Source: Niastella soli
Lineage (GTDB): Bacteria > Bacteroidota > Bacteroidia > Chitinophagales > Chitinophagaceae
NCBI RefSeq assembly: GCF_017742245.1
Contig: NZ_JAGHKO010000004.1
Span: 930,001-994,000 of the forward strand
DNA: 64,000 nt
Reading direction: 5' to 3'
Shown: positions 8,399 through 16,370 of the stretch, piece by piece
Position numbering within the stretch: the first letter of the stretch is position 1
How the letters are laid out: each line of letters starts with the position of its first letter
Made by a program: the position numbers and the translations under genes
Notes under the pieces: generated by a model
Database searches by the model: none
Told to the model about the DNA's origin: nothing
Seen by the model: only the letters and a program-made list of their open reading frames with translations

Positions 8399-8406
8399 TA
8401 CATTTG
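8399..8406 (+). promoter_or_regulatory. -7 promoter element (TACATTTG) for the aldehyde dehydrogenase
   Basis: TACATTTG is an exact TAnnTTTG match, 15 bases before ATG 8422. It covers the alternative in-frame TTG at 8404 and so decides in favour of the ATG. Confidence 0.6.
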
Positions 8407-8421
8407 TTTAAAACGAACTAC

Positions 8422-9945
8422 ATGGATTTTCTTGCTCCATTAAAAATAGCCGAAAAAAATTCCGGCGTTTCAACAGGCATCACTGCCTTGCCTGCTCATG
8501 GTGAACTTATACAATCCCATTCACCCGTTGATGGTAAACTGATCGCCACGGTTCAGGCCGCCGATAAAAACGATTATGAAGCCGTAATTGTCAAAGCGCA
8601 ATCTGCCTTTTTGGAATGGCGTACCTGGCCGGCGCCTAAACGGGGCGAAGTGGTGCGCCAGATAGGGGAAGCATTGCGTGCCCATAAAGAACCACTGGGT
8701 AAACTGGTGTCGTATGAGATGGGAAAAAGCCTGCAGGAAGGGTATGGCGAAGTTCAGGAAATGATCGATATCTGTGATTTTGCGGTTGGCCTTTCCCGCC
8801 AGTTGTATGGTTTATCCATGCACAGCGAACGCCCTGCTCACCGCATGTACGAACAATGGCATCCACTGGGCATTGTAGGCATTATTTCCGCCTTTAACTT
8901 CCCTGTGGCTGTATGGAGCTGGAATTCCATGCTGGCCTGGATCTGTGGCAATGTATGCATTTGGAAACCTTCAGAAAAAACACCGCTGTGCGCAGTGGCA
9001 TGTCAAAATATTATTTCCGAAGTATTTAAACGCAATAATGTGCCCGATGGTGTAAGCGGACTGGTAACAGGTGGCCGTGCCGTTGGTGAATGGCTGAGTG
9101 CCGACACAAGGGTACCCCTGCTATCGGCAACCGGATCTACCCGTATGGGCAAAGCCGTTGGCGCTACGGTGGGCGCCCGCCTGGGCCGCGCACTGCTGGA
9201 GCTGGGTGGCAACAATGCTATCATTATTTCAGAACATGCCGATCTGGACATTGCCATCCGCGGATCGGTCTTTGGCGCCGTGGGCACTGCCGGTCAGCGA
9301 TGCACAACCACCCGGCGACTGATCATTCACTCAACGGTATACGATTCTATAAAAACCAAACTCGTAGCGGCCTATCAGCAATTAAGTATTGGCAACCCGC
9401 TCGATGAAAACAATCACGTAGGCCCATTGATTGACAAAGATGCCGTTGTAGGGTATCAGAAAGCACTGGAGGCCTGCAAAAAAGAAGGCGGCCGGTTTAT
9501 TGTGGAAGGCGGTGTATTGGATGGTGATGGTTTTGAAAGCGGTTGTTATGTTAAGCCATGTATTGCCGAAGTGGAACCACATTTCAACATTGTACAACAG
9601 GAAACCTTTGCGCCCATTTTGTATTTGATGAAATATAACACCATCGATGAAGCGATTGCCATTCAAAACGGAGTGCCACAAGGTCTGTCGTCAAGTATAA
9701 TGACATTGAACCTGCGGGAAGCAGAACAGTTTTTATCGGCCAGTGGCAGCGATTGCGGTATTGCCAATGTAAATATTGGCACTTCCGGCGCTGAAATTGG
9801 CGGCGCGTTTGGTGGAGAAAAAGAAACCGGTGGCGGTCGCGAAAGCGGCAGTGATGCATGGAAAGCCTATATGCGACGCCAGACTAATACGATCAATTAT
9901 TCTACGCAACTTCCTTTAGCCCAGGGTATAAAATTTCATGTTTAA
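8422..9945 (+). CDS. Aldehyde dehydrogenase, ALDH7/antiquitin type (L-piperidine-6-carboxylate dehydrogenase-like)
   Basis: A 507-residue NAD(P)-dependent aldehyde dehydrogenase. The general base Glu260 (ALLELGGNN) and catalytic Cys294 (GTAGQRCTTTRR) are present, with the cofactor segment IISAFNFPVAVW at 154-165. The GQRCTTTRR surroundings and the C-terminal GGAFGGEKETGGGRESGSD are typical of antiquitin. That family oxidises alpha-aminoadipate semialdehyde/piperideine-6-carboxylate in lysine catabolism. The exact substrate here is inferred. The start at ATG 8422 was preferred over TTG 8404, which falls inside the promoter. It appears monocistronic. Confidence 0.85.
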   Translation: MDFLAPLKIAEKNSGVSTGITALPAHGELIQSHSPVDGKLIATVQAADKNDYEAVIVKAQSAFLEWRTWPAPKRGEVVRQIGEALRAHKEPLGKLVSYEMGKSLQEGYGEVQEMIDICDFAVGLSRQLYGLSMHSERPAHRMYEQWHPLGIVGIISAFNFPVAVWSWNSMLAWICGNVCIWKPSEKTPLCAVACQNIISEVFKRNNVPDGVSGLVTGGRAVGEWLSADTRVPLLSATGSTRMGKAVGATVGARLGRALLELGGNNAIIISEHADLDIAIRGSVFGAVGTAGQRCTTTRRLIIHSTVYDSIKTKLVAAYQQLSIGNPLDENNHVGPLIDKDAVVGYQKALEACKKEGGRFIVEGGVLDGDGFESGCYVKPCIAEVEPHFNIVQQETFAPILYLMKYNTIDEAIAIQNGVPQGLSSSIMTLNLREAEQFLSASGSDCGIANVNIGTSGAEIGGAFGGEKETGGGRESGSDAWKAYMRRQTNTINYSTQLPLAQGIKFHV

Positions 9946-9962
9946 TTAGACCGATGTAAGAA

Positions 9963-10008
9963 GTAAGAAGTAGGAAATAAGAAGAAACCTCTATTTCCTA
10001 CTTCTTAC
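9963..10008. terminator. Long perfect hairpin after the aldehyde dehydrogenase
   Basis: Perfect 17-base arms, gtaagaagtaggaaata (9963-9979) and its complement at 9992-10008, with a 12-base loop, 18 bases past the stop. Both arms are themselves made of degenerate 7-base words (gtaagaa, tacttct), so this is also part of the heptamer repeat theme. Confidence 0.6.
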
Positions 10009-10044
10009 CTCCTACCTCATTCTTCATCCCACCACTCCCAATCG

Positions 10045-10140
10045 GTTCAGACACCCATCCCATCCATCCCACAGACTCCCAGTCCAGACAATCATCCCAA
10101 CCATACCAGTTCAGACAACCATCCCGGTTCAGACAATATA
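10045..10140. repeat. Degenerate ccatccc / gttcagacaa repeats
   Basis: Words such as ggttcagacacccatccc, ccagtccagacaatcatccc and cagttcagacaaccatccc recur with irregular spacing just before the OmpA-family gene. I see no other signal here. Confidence 0.6.
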
Positions 10141-10185
10141 AAGCGTTTCAAAAGCGTTACTACCAGTCTTTTAAGCTCAACCGGT

Positions 10186-11682
10186 ATGAAGAAATTTTAC
10201 ACACTGCTGTTATTGACCTCTACCCTACATTTTGCCCACGCTCAAATGCGGGTGGGAATTTTAGGAGGCCCTCAATCTTCCTCAGTAGTTGAAAAAAACT
10301 ATATACCGGACTGGGAAAATACCACCAAGCCCTTTTACGAAAAAAGAGGCGGGCTCCATGTGGGACTTATAGGCGAAATCCCGTTGGGTTATTCAAATAA
10401 AGTTTTCTTTCAACCAGGGGTCATTTTTTCAAATAAGGGTAGAAAATACCAACGTTACTTTGACACCACCAAAGTAAAGACCGATACACTGTTCCATAGC
10501 AGTACATTCTACACAAACTATATTGACATGCCGCTAAACATAGCGGTAAAGCTGCCACTGAGTAAGAAAACCAATTTCCTCATCAGTGCAGGTCCTTACT
10601 TATCCTTCTTTTATGGTGGTAAACAGAATTTCGAAACAAGGGATACAAATAATCGCTATAAACAGGATGAATCAAGTATTCAAACAGGTAAAAATCCCAA
10701 TAGTGTTACCACTTTCGATCTGGGGTTGAATGCCCGGATTGGTTTTGAAATAGGTAATGTGCTGTTGACCGGCTTTATTAGCCAGGGACTTACCAATTTT
10801 TATAAAGCTTCTTACGATGGCACCTTTAAACACAAAGTGATTGGCGCTTCTCTTGGTTTCTGGCTGAACAAAAGAGTAATCCTGACCAACGATCAGGACC
10901 ATGATGGCGTGCCCGATAAATCAGACGCCTGTCCAGATGTACCAGGTTCGGCCAAAGCAGGCGGTTGCCCCGATAAAGATGACGATGGTGTTGCCGATGC
11001 CGTGGATAAATGTCCTGATGTGCCCGGATTGCCACGCGACAGGGGTTGCCCCATCCTTGACCGGGACCATGATACTGTTCTGGATGACGTTGACCAATGT
11101 CCGGATGTGCCAGGTACTTTCAAATACCATGGCTGCCCAATACCCGATACAGATGGCGATGGCCTGAATGATGAAACAGATCTTTGTCCTGACAAAGCTG
11201 GTCCTATTGAATTTAATGGATGCCCCATACCTGATACAGATGGCGATGGCATAAATGATAAAGAAGACAAATGCCCCACCGTAGCCGGTTCCATAGCTAC
11301 AAAGGGTTGTCCGGACATAAAGAAAGAGATCGTTGATAGAGTGAATTATGCCGCTAAAAGAATATTCTTCTTAACGGGCAGCGACAAGATCGCCAATGAA
11401 TCGTACAGCGCGCTGAATAGTGTTGTGGCCATTCTGCGGAACGATACCACGATGAAACTAATGATTGAAGGGCATACTGATAATGTAGGTAAACCGGCCA
11501 CCAACCTGCTGTTATCGCAAAAACGTGCGGATGCCGTTAAAAACTACCTGGTGCAAAAAGGCCTTGATGCCAACCGGTTAGAAGCAAAAGGTTATGGACA
11601 GGAAAAACCTGTTGCCGACAATACCACACCGGAAGGCAAAGCAGCCAACCGTCGTGTAGAATTGAAGCTATCCCAACAATAG
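10186..11682 (+). CDS. Outer-membrane beta-barrel / thrombospondin type 3 repeat / OmpA-domain protein
   Basis: 498 residues. A signal peptide (cleaved after HFAHAQ) leads into an N-terminal beta-barrel-like region to about residue 230 (PorT-like, ending FKHKVIGASLGFWLNKR). Residues about 235-380 hold five calcium-binding TSP3 repeats of the form DxDxDGVxDxxDxCPDxPG. The C-terminal OmpA domain contains IEGHTDNVGKPATN and ends GKAANRRVELKLSQQ, the peptidoglycan-binding fold. It should span from the outer membrane to the cell wall. It lies alone between two terminators, so a specific partner cannot be named. Confidence 0.85.
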   Translation: MKKFYTLLLLTSTLHFAHAQMRVGILGGPQSSSVVEKNYIPDWENTTKPFYEKRGGLHVGLIGEIPLGYSNKVFFQPGVIFSNKGRKYQRYFDTTKVKTDTLFHSSTFYTNYIDMPLNIAVKLPLSKKTNFLISAGPYLSFFYGGKQNFETRDTNNRYKQDESSIQTGKNPNSVTTFDLGLNARIGFEIGNVLLTGFISQGLTNFYKASYDGTFKHKVIGASLGFWLNKRVILTNDQDHDGVPDKSDACPDVPGSAKAGGCPDKDDDGVADAVDKCPDVPGLPRDRGCPILDRDHDTVLDDVDQCPDVPGTFKYHGCPIPDTDGDGLNDETDLCPDKAGPIEFNGCPIPDTDGDGINDKEDKCPTVAGSIATKGCPDIKKEIVDRVNYAAKRIFFLTGSDKIANESYSALNSVVAILRNDTTMKLMIEGHTDNVGKPATNLLLSQKRADAVKNYLVQKGLDANRLEAKGYGQEKPVADNTTPEGKAANRRVELKLSQQ

Positions 11683-11693
11683 AAAAGAGACAC

Positions 11694-11721
11694 CTGGTAC
11701 CCCTGCTTTGCGGGGGACCAG
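11694..11721 (+). terminator. Hairpin after the OmpA-family gene (first of two)
   Basis: Arms ctggtacccc (11694-11703) and ggggaccag (11713-11721) with one bulged base, 12 bases after the stop. Confidence 0.4.
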
Positions 11722-11750
11722 CTTTACAAAATATTACGAACAAATTCCCA

Positions 11751-11790
11751 GCCACTCATGTAATAACATACATGCGTGGCTTTTAATTTT
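11751..11790 (+). terminator. Intrinsic terminator (second hairpin)
   Basis: Arms gccactcatgta (11751-11762) and tacatgcgtggc (11769-11780) pair with one mismatch and are followed by ttttaatttt, a good T-run. Confidence 0.65.
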
Positions 11791-11946
11791 ATATTTTGTG
11801 GCTTCACAAAAAAATGAACGTTTGTAAAGGCGGGGAAAAACTTCAAATGTTAAGAATTAGTAAAAAACCAGATATTTGAGCCGTATATACCGTTAATAAA
11901 CTTACGTTACACATCTGTAAATCTGTAAAGCAAAAAACACTTGTAA

Positions 11947-13659
11947 ATGAACAAACTGGTAAAAGTAGCAGGACTATTAACTGCCTTTGTGATTGCTGAC
12001 CAAACCTCTTTTGCGCAGCAGGAGAAAACCATTAAAACTGGCGATGTGCCGAAGGGATGGCATCTGCTCGACAAAACCAAGGACGGATACTATGGGATCA
12101 GTGTAAATAAAGCCTATGATTTCATTCATTCCAAGAACCTGAAGGGTAAAACCGTAGTGGTAGCGATCATCGATTCAGGTATCGATACCCTGCATGAAGA
12201 CCTGAAGGACATCCTTTGGATAAATTCCAAAGAGATCCCGGGGAATGGCATCGATGATGATGGCAATGGCTACATTGACGATATCCACGGCTGGAACTTT
12301 ATAGGTGGCAAAGACGGCAAGAACGTAAAACAGGATTCTTACGAAGGCGCCCGCGTTTACCATATGTACAAAAGCAAATACGGCGAGCAGAAGGTAGATA
12401 CTACCAAAATGAACGCCGATGATAAAGAACAGTATAAAATGTGGCTGAAGGCCAAGGCAAAAGTGGAAGGCGATGGTAATGATGAGCCTATTGACCTGAG
12501 CAGACTGAGAAAATATTTGACAAATGCCCAAAAAAGCGACAGCCTGTTACGTGTTGCCATGGGCAAAGAAACATATACTGGTAACGAACTGGATACTTTC
12601 AAAACGGAATCTCCCGAACAGAAAGATGCCAAAGGTTTCCTGATGTTCCTTTTCAAGAACAACCAAATGATGGAAACCACCAACAAGGAATTCCTCGATG
12701 GTTTTGATGAGTTTGTAAGTGGCGAAGAAAGAAAGGAAGAAGCAAAATCAAAAGCACCTGAAGATTACCGCGGCGAAATAACCCACGATAACGAACAGGA
12801 CATTAACGATCGTTCTTATGGTAATGCCGATGTAATGGCTTCTACCCCCTTCCACGGCACTCACGTGGCCGGTATCATTGGCGCCATGCGTAATAATGGT
12901 AAAGGTATGGATGGTGTTGCCGATAACGTACGCATCATGATGATCCGTGCCGTGCCCGATGGCGATGAGCACGATAAAGATATTGCCCTGGCCATTCGCT
13001 ATGCAGCCGACAACGGCGCCAAAGTAGTGAACATGAGCTTTGGTAAAGACTTCTCGCCCCAGAAAAAATGGGTAGATGAGGCAGTTAGATACGCAGAAAG
13101 CAAAGGCGTGTTACTGGTACATGCGGCAGGTAACGATGCCAAAAACATCGATACCGCAGATAACTTCCCCAATTCAATAATGCAGGATAACCATAAAAAA
13201 GCAGCAAACTGGATCACAGTAGGCGCCAGCGGCGACCCCAATGCCGGTGGTTTTACAGCCAGTTTCTCTAATTATGGTAAAAAACAGGTAGATGTATTTG
13301 CTCCTGGCGTTAAGATCTGGTCGAGCATTCCCGGTGGCAACACCTATGGCAATGCTCAGGGTACCAGCATGGCCTGCCCGGTAGTAGCCGGAACAGCCGC
13401 CTTCCTGCTGGAATACTTCCCTTACCTCACGCCACAGCAATTAAAATATTGCATCATGAAATCGGCCATGTCTCCCGGGGTGAAAGTAAACAAACCAGGG
13501 ACCGACGAAACCGTGGCCCTGAGCGATATCAGCATCAGCGGTGGCATCATTAATGCCTACGAAGCTGCGAGGGTAGCCGCTACGCTTAACCCATCAGGTA
13601 AAAAGGTGGCACCTAAACCGGCGTCGCCCAAACCAACGTTGAAGAACAAAAAAGGATAA
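11947..13659 (+). CDS. S8 family (subtilisin-like) secreted serine peptidase
   Basis: 570 residues with a signal peptide ending FAQQ. The catalytic triad is Asp76 (AIIDSGID), His303 (PFHGTHVAGIIGA) and Ser474 (AQGTSMACPV); the oxyanion Asn is in HAAGNDAKN near 395. About 225 residues separate Asp from His, far more than the usual 30-40 of subtilisins. They include a charged, probably helical insertion at about 125-290, a form seen in Bacteroidota S8 enzymes. There is no T9SS sorting domain. The C-terminal tail is basic (PKPASPKPTLKNKKG). It is transcribed alone. Confidence 0.88.
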   Translation: MNKLVKVAGLLTAFVIADQTSFAQQEKTIKTGDVPKGWHLLDKTKDGYYGISVNKAYDFIHSKNLKGKTVVVAIIDSGIDTLHEDLKDILWINSKEIPGNGIDDDGNGYIDDIHGWNFIGGKDGKNVKQDSYEGARVYHMYKSKYGEQKVDTTKMNADDKEQYKMWLKAKAKVEGDGNDEPIDLSRLRKYLTNAQKSDSLLRVAMGKETYTGNELDTFKTESPEQKDAKGFLMFLFKNNQMMETTNKEFLDGFDEFVSGEERKEEAKSKAPEDYRGEITHDNEQDINDRSYGNADVMASTPFHGTHVAGIIGAMRNNGKGMDGVADNVRIMMIRAVPDGDEHDKDIALAIRYAADNGAKVVNMSFGKDFSPQKKWVDEAVRYAESKGVLLVHAAGNDAKNIDTADNFPNSIMQDNHKKAANWITVGASGDPNAGGFTASFSNYGKKQVDVFAPGVKIWSSIPGGNTYGNAQGTSMACPVVAGTAAFLLEYFPYLTPQQLKYCIMKSAMSPGVKVNKPGTDETVALSDISISGGIINAYEAARVAATLNPSGKKVAPKPASPKPTLKNKKG

Positions 13660-13675
13660 GTTTTAATAATAGGTG

Positions 13676-13719
13676 CAGGGTACAAGGGCTCGCAAAATGA
13701 GACTTTGTACCCTGTTTCT
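13676..13719 (+). terminator. Intrinsic terminator after the S8 peptidase
   Basis: Perfect 10-base arms cagggtacaa (13676-13685) and ttgtaccctg (13705-13714), followed by tttctttg. Confidence 0.65.
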
Positions 13720-13798
13720 TTGTTACCAGGTACCGGGAACCGGAAACTTGAAATGCCGCCCTCGACTATCCGCTAAAGGTGGACACGCGTTCGGTCGA

Positions 13799-13833
13799 CT
13801 GGCAAGTCCTTCGACCCTTCGACTCCGCTCAGG
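13799..13833 (-). repeat. 35-base dispersed repeat, copy B
   Basis: The exact reverse complement of 5866-5900. Similarity continues for about 9 more bases on the side next to ccagYcgac. Confidence 0.8.
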
Positions 13834-13977
13834 GCAGGCCCGCTCATGACCCGCTTACGGCCCCCCTAAGGTGGGGCAACCGGGACCGACAACCGGAAAC
13901 TTATTCTTAAATATCGGGGACGCCTGATTGCACCATCTTACAACTTGAAACTTTTAAGTACATTTAGAAAAAAAAGT

Positions 13978-14589
13978 ATGGTGAATAAAAAAGACATTAC
14001 CGTACCTGACTTTTACAAAACCTATATCAATGCCCTGCAGGAAAATAATTTGCAGGAGGCCCTTGCCAACAACACCCGCCGTTTTAGAAAACTTCTGAAA
14101 CAAATCCCCCACAAAAAGATCAACTATGCCTATGCGGAAGGCAAATGGACCATCAAAGAATTGTTGCAGCACATTATAGACTCAGAGCGGGTATTCGTTT
14201 ACCGGGCCCTCACCTTTGCGCGGCACGATCCGGCTCCCCTGCCCGGTTTTGACGAAAACAACTGGGCCATAACCGCCAAAGCCCCCAAACGCAAATGGAA
14301 TGAACTGGTGGAGGAGTTTAAGGCGCTCCGCAGCGCCAATGAATTGTTCCTGAACTCGCTCGATGATGATCAACTACTACAAACCGGTTCTGCTAATAAC
14401 AGCACCATTAGTGTGGCCGGACTGGCATTTGTTTGTGCAGGCCATGTAGCCCATCACATGCGTATTATCAGGGAAAGGTACCTGGGTGAACAAACAGGGA
14501 AGAAGGAGAAAGGGAAGGCCACTCAAAAAGAGATAAAATCTATAAAAAAGAAGAAGAAAAAAGCAACAGTCAAAGTAAAAGTGAAGTAG
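13978..14589 (+). CDS. DinB/YfiT-like four-helix-bundle protein
   Basis: 203 residues from ATG 13978; the TTG further upstream at 13945 is less likely. DinB-superfamily features are KWTIKELLQHIIDSERVFVYR, with the first metal-binding His, and the C-terminal pair in GHVAHHMRIIRERYL. These suggest a metal-binding bundle as in mycothiol/bacillithiol-dependent thiol transferases and related unknowns. The actual reaction is not known. An unusual Lys-rich tail (KKKKKKATVKVKVK) extends past the fold and could bind nucleic acid or the membrane. Confidence 0.75.
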   Translation: MVNKKDITVPDFYKTYINALQENNLQEALANNTRRFRKLLKQIPHKKINYAYAEGKWTIKELLQHIIDSERVFVYRALTFARHDPAPLPGFDENNWAITAKAPKRKWNELVEEFKALRSANELFLNSLDDDQLLQTGSANNSTISVAGLAFVCAGHVAHHMRIIRERYLGEQTGKKEKGKATQKEIKSIKKKKKKATVKVKVK

Positions 14590-14591
14590 CA

Positions 14592-14720
14592 GGTTGAGTT
14601 GTGAGTTGTAAGTGAACTCGCGATTGTTGAGATCAATAATTATCTTGCACCGCCTAAATTTTTTTGCCGATTGCCGACTTGTTCACCGAAGCCTTGGCGA
14701 CGGTGAATTGCCGATTGCCT
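14592..14720. repeat. Dispersed element followed by TTGCCGA heptamers (copy B of the 8119-8190 element)
   Basis: From 14592 to about 14663 the sequence aligns by eye with 8119-8190: a gagttgt word, then actcgcgatt, then tacCTTG-like and cgcc..aaatt words. As at 8 kb, it runs straight into 7-base units, here ttgccga at 14664-14677 and aattgcc/gattgcc near 14706-14719. A hairpin ttcaccg/cggtgaa lies in between. Confidence 0.6.
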
Positions 14721-14726
14721 ACTGAC

Positions 14727-15494
14727 CTACTGTCTATTATGCATCTTTTTGATGCTTTCGGTGAACATAATATACATTGTTTTAAGCGCGGGATGCTGAC
14801 GTAAAAGAGTCAGGTGTTTTTGAATGGTAGCTTCGTCGTTTCGTACAGCCGGGCCAGTTTGTACGGCTGCCGGTTCGTACTCATGCAGTCGCTCTGCTAC
14901 GGATGTAATAAGCGGCAACAGCATGTTGAAGTCAACGTGTTCCTGTAAACAATAAGCTTTTGCGAGTGCATATAAGTGATTGGTAAAATTACTTACCATT
15001 ACAGCCGCCACATGCAGCTTCAATCGTTCTTCATCACCGGCCTGCTGCACCTGGTTCGAGATGGTATTGGCAAACTCGGTAATAAGTGCCAGGTCGTCTT
15101 CCGTATTTCCATCAACCAGAAAAGGAATATCCGGCAATTCGTTTAATTCGCTGCGCAGACTTTGCAACGGGTACAGAATGCCATAATTCTTACTGCAAAC
15201 GCTTAAAACGTCTTTTGATACAGCACCAGCCGTATGTACAACCAGCTTGTTATTTACCCGCAGTTCCGATGCAATGGAGGCAACAGCCGTGTCGCTAACG
15301 GCCAGCACATACAGATCGGCAGCTGGATTGAGATTATTAAGATCGGTGGTGAACGAGGCAGATAATAAGTCGGCCAGTTCTTCAGCATGCAATTGATCTC
15401 TTCCGTAAACCTGAACTATTTCATGGTCTGCCGTTAAAAACCTTTTTCCTAATATAGTGGCAACATTCCCTGTACCGATAATAACTATTCGCAA
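14727..15494 (-). CDS. Rossmann-fold / DUF2520 oxidoreductase-like protein
   Basis: A 255-residue NAD(P)-binding protein. The N-terminal MRIVIIGTGNVATILGKRF carries the GxGxxA-type dinucleotide motif. The middle has VVHTAGAVSKDVL and YGILYPLQSL, and the C-terminal all-helical DUF2520 half contains KLHVAAVMVSNFTNHLYALA. The layout resembles pyrroline-5-carboxylate reductase and F420-dependent NADP oxidoreductases. The substrate of the DUF2520 family is not established. It lies 64 bases downstream of pcm on the same strand. Confidence 0.8.
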   Translation of the reverse strand: MRIVIIGTGNVATILGKRFLTADHEIVQVYGRDQLHAEELADLLSASFTTDLNNLNPAADLYVLAVSDTAVASIASELRVNNKLVVHTAGAVSKDVLSVCSKNYGILYPLQSLRSELNELPDIPFLVDGNTEDDLALITEFANTISNQVQQAGDEERLKLHVAAVMVSNFTNHLYALAKAYCLQEHVDFNMLLPLITSVAERLHEYEPAAVQTGPAVRNDEATIQKHLTLLRQHPALKTMYIMFTESIKKMHNRQ

Positions 15495-15558
15495 GCTGAG
15501 CTATTTAGTTTGTAAGTTATTTAGTAACTGTAAGTTGTTTTCATTAGGGATTTTTTGT

Positions 15559-16215
15559 TTAGTTATTCTTGCCTTCAAGCATGGGTACAAATGAAAAATT
15601 GTCGAATAACTCTTCTGTTACACTACCATCGCGTTGTTTGGTGAGGCGTAACATACGTTGTATATTTCCCTCGCCTACCGGTATAACCATTTTGCCACCT
15701 ACTTTTAACTGTTCGATCAGTTTAGGTGGAATATAGGGGGCGGCCGCCGTAACAATTACCTTGTCGAACGGGGCATAGGTAGGCAGGCCTTCATATCCAT
15801 CGCCATAAAAATATTTGATGTTGGGGTATTTACTTCTCAGTACAAAACCGCGGTGTTCTTCGAACAGTTTCTTCTGTCGTTCAATAGTATATACCTGGGC
15901 ATTCATTTCGCCCAGAACAATTGCCTGGTAACCACTGCCCGTACCAATTTCCAGTACTTTTTCGTAAGGCTTTACCTCCAACAACTGGGTTTGATAAGCA
16001 ACAGTATATGGTTGAGATATAGTTTGTCCTTCCGCAATAGGAAAAGCCCGGTCTTCATAAGCGACCCTGTCTAAGGCTGAATCTAAAAAATAATGCCTTG
16101 GAATCTGTAGAATAGCTGTTAGCACCCGTTCATCGGTAATGCCTTTCTGTTTTAATTGATCAACGAGCTGTTTACGCAATCCTTTATGCCGGTAAGTATC
16201 TTCAAACGTTCTCAT
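15559..16215 (-). CDS. pcm: Protein-L-isoaspartate O-methyltransferase
   Basis: 218 residues from ATG 16215. The AdoMet-binding motif VLEIGTGSGYQAIVLGEM and the upstream GQTISQPYTVAYQTQLL are diagnostic of PCMT, the repair enzyme that methylates isoaspartyl residues in aged proteins. TIERQKKL and DKVIVTAAAPYIPP are further family motifs. The alternative TTG at 16224 falls inside a perfect -7 promoter element, so the ATG only 6 bases after that element is taken as the start. The message would then be nearly leaderless. Confidence 0.92.
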   Translation of the reverse strand: MRTFEDTYRHKGLRKQLVDQLKQKGITDERVLTAILQIPRHYFLDSALDRVAYEDRAFPIAEGQTISQPYTVAYQTQLLEVKPYEKVLEIGTGSGYQAIVLGEMNAQVYTIERQKKLFEEHRGFVLRSKYPNIKYFYGDGYEGLPTYAPFDKVIVTAAAPYIPPKLIEQLKVGGKMVIPVGEGNIQRMLRLTKQRDGSVTEELFDNFSFVPMLEGKNN

Positions 16216-16221
16216 TCCCTG

Positions 16222-16229
16222 CAAAGATA
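16222..16229 (-). promoter_or_regulatory. -7 promoter element (TATCTTTG) for pcm
   Basis: Minus-strand TATCTTTG is an exact TAnnTTTG match and ends 6 bases before the pcm ATG. Transcription would begin at or very near the start codon. Confidence 0.6.
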
Positions 16230-16248
16230 GCTCAATTGTGGTTAACGA

Positions 16249-16365
16249 GGCAGAAGGCAGAGGGCAGAGGGCAAAGAAAAATACACTGAAAAGAAGGTTC
16301 TTAAAATAAAACGCCTAACGCAGTATTGCGTTAGGCGTTTTTATCTTTGCCTTTTGCCGTCTGCC
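16249..16365. repeat. Inverted heptamer arrays around a terminator
   Basis: Left array: ggcagaa, ggcagag, ggcagag, ggcaaag (16249-16276). Right array: ctttgcc, ttttgcc, gtctgcc (16345-16365). They are roughly complementary and could form the outer stem of the hairpin at 16308-16342. Confidence 0.75.
16308..16342. terminator. Strong intrinsic terminator
   Basis: Perfect arms aaaacgcctaacgca (16308-16322) and tgcgttaggcgtttt (16327-16341) with a 4-base loop and T/A runs on both sides. It ends the minus-strand aldo/keto reductase transcript only if that gene is read from elsewhere; as placed, it sits upstream of that gene's 3' side and between its stop and pcm. Confidence 0.75.
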
Positions 16366-16370
16366 CTCTT

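Larger units (their letters stand above)
7844..8421. other. Intergenic region packed with short tandem repeats
   Basis: No real gene. From left to right: an inverted repeat at 7881-7914, three 11-base units at 8015-8047, two 21/22-base units at 8079-8121, a roughly 70-base element at 8119-8190 similar to 14592-14663, the GCCTTCT array at 8191-8312, and the promoter of the aldehyde dehydrogenase gene. The open frames across the GCCTTCT array exist only because a 7-base unit gives a 21-base, 7-residue cycle. Confidence 0.7.
13660..13977. other. Intergenic region, terminator plus dispersed repeat
   Basis: It contains the terminator above and the 35-base repeat copy B at 13799-13833 with GC-rich flanks. 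Near 13944 the words gtacatttag resemble a -7 element for the DinB gene. No gene is seen. Confidence 0.55.
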
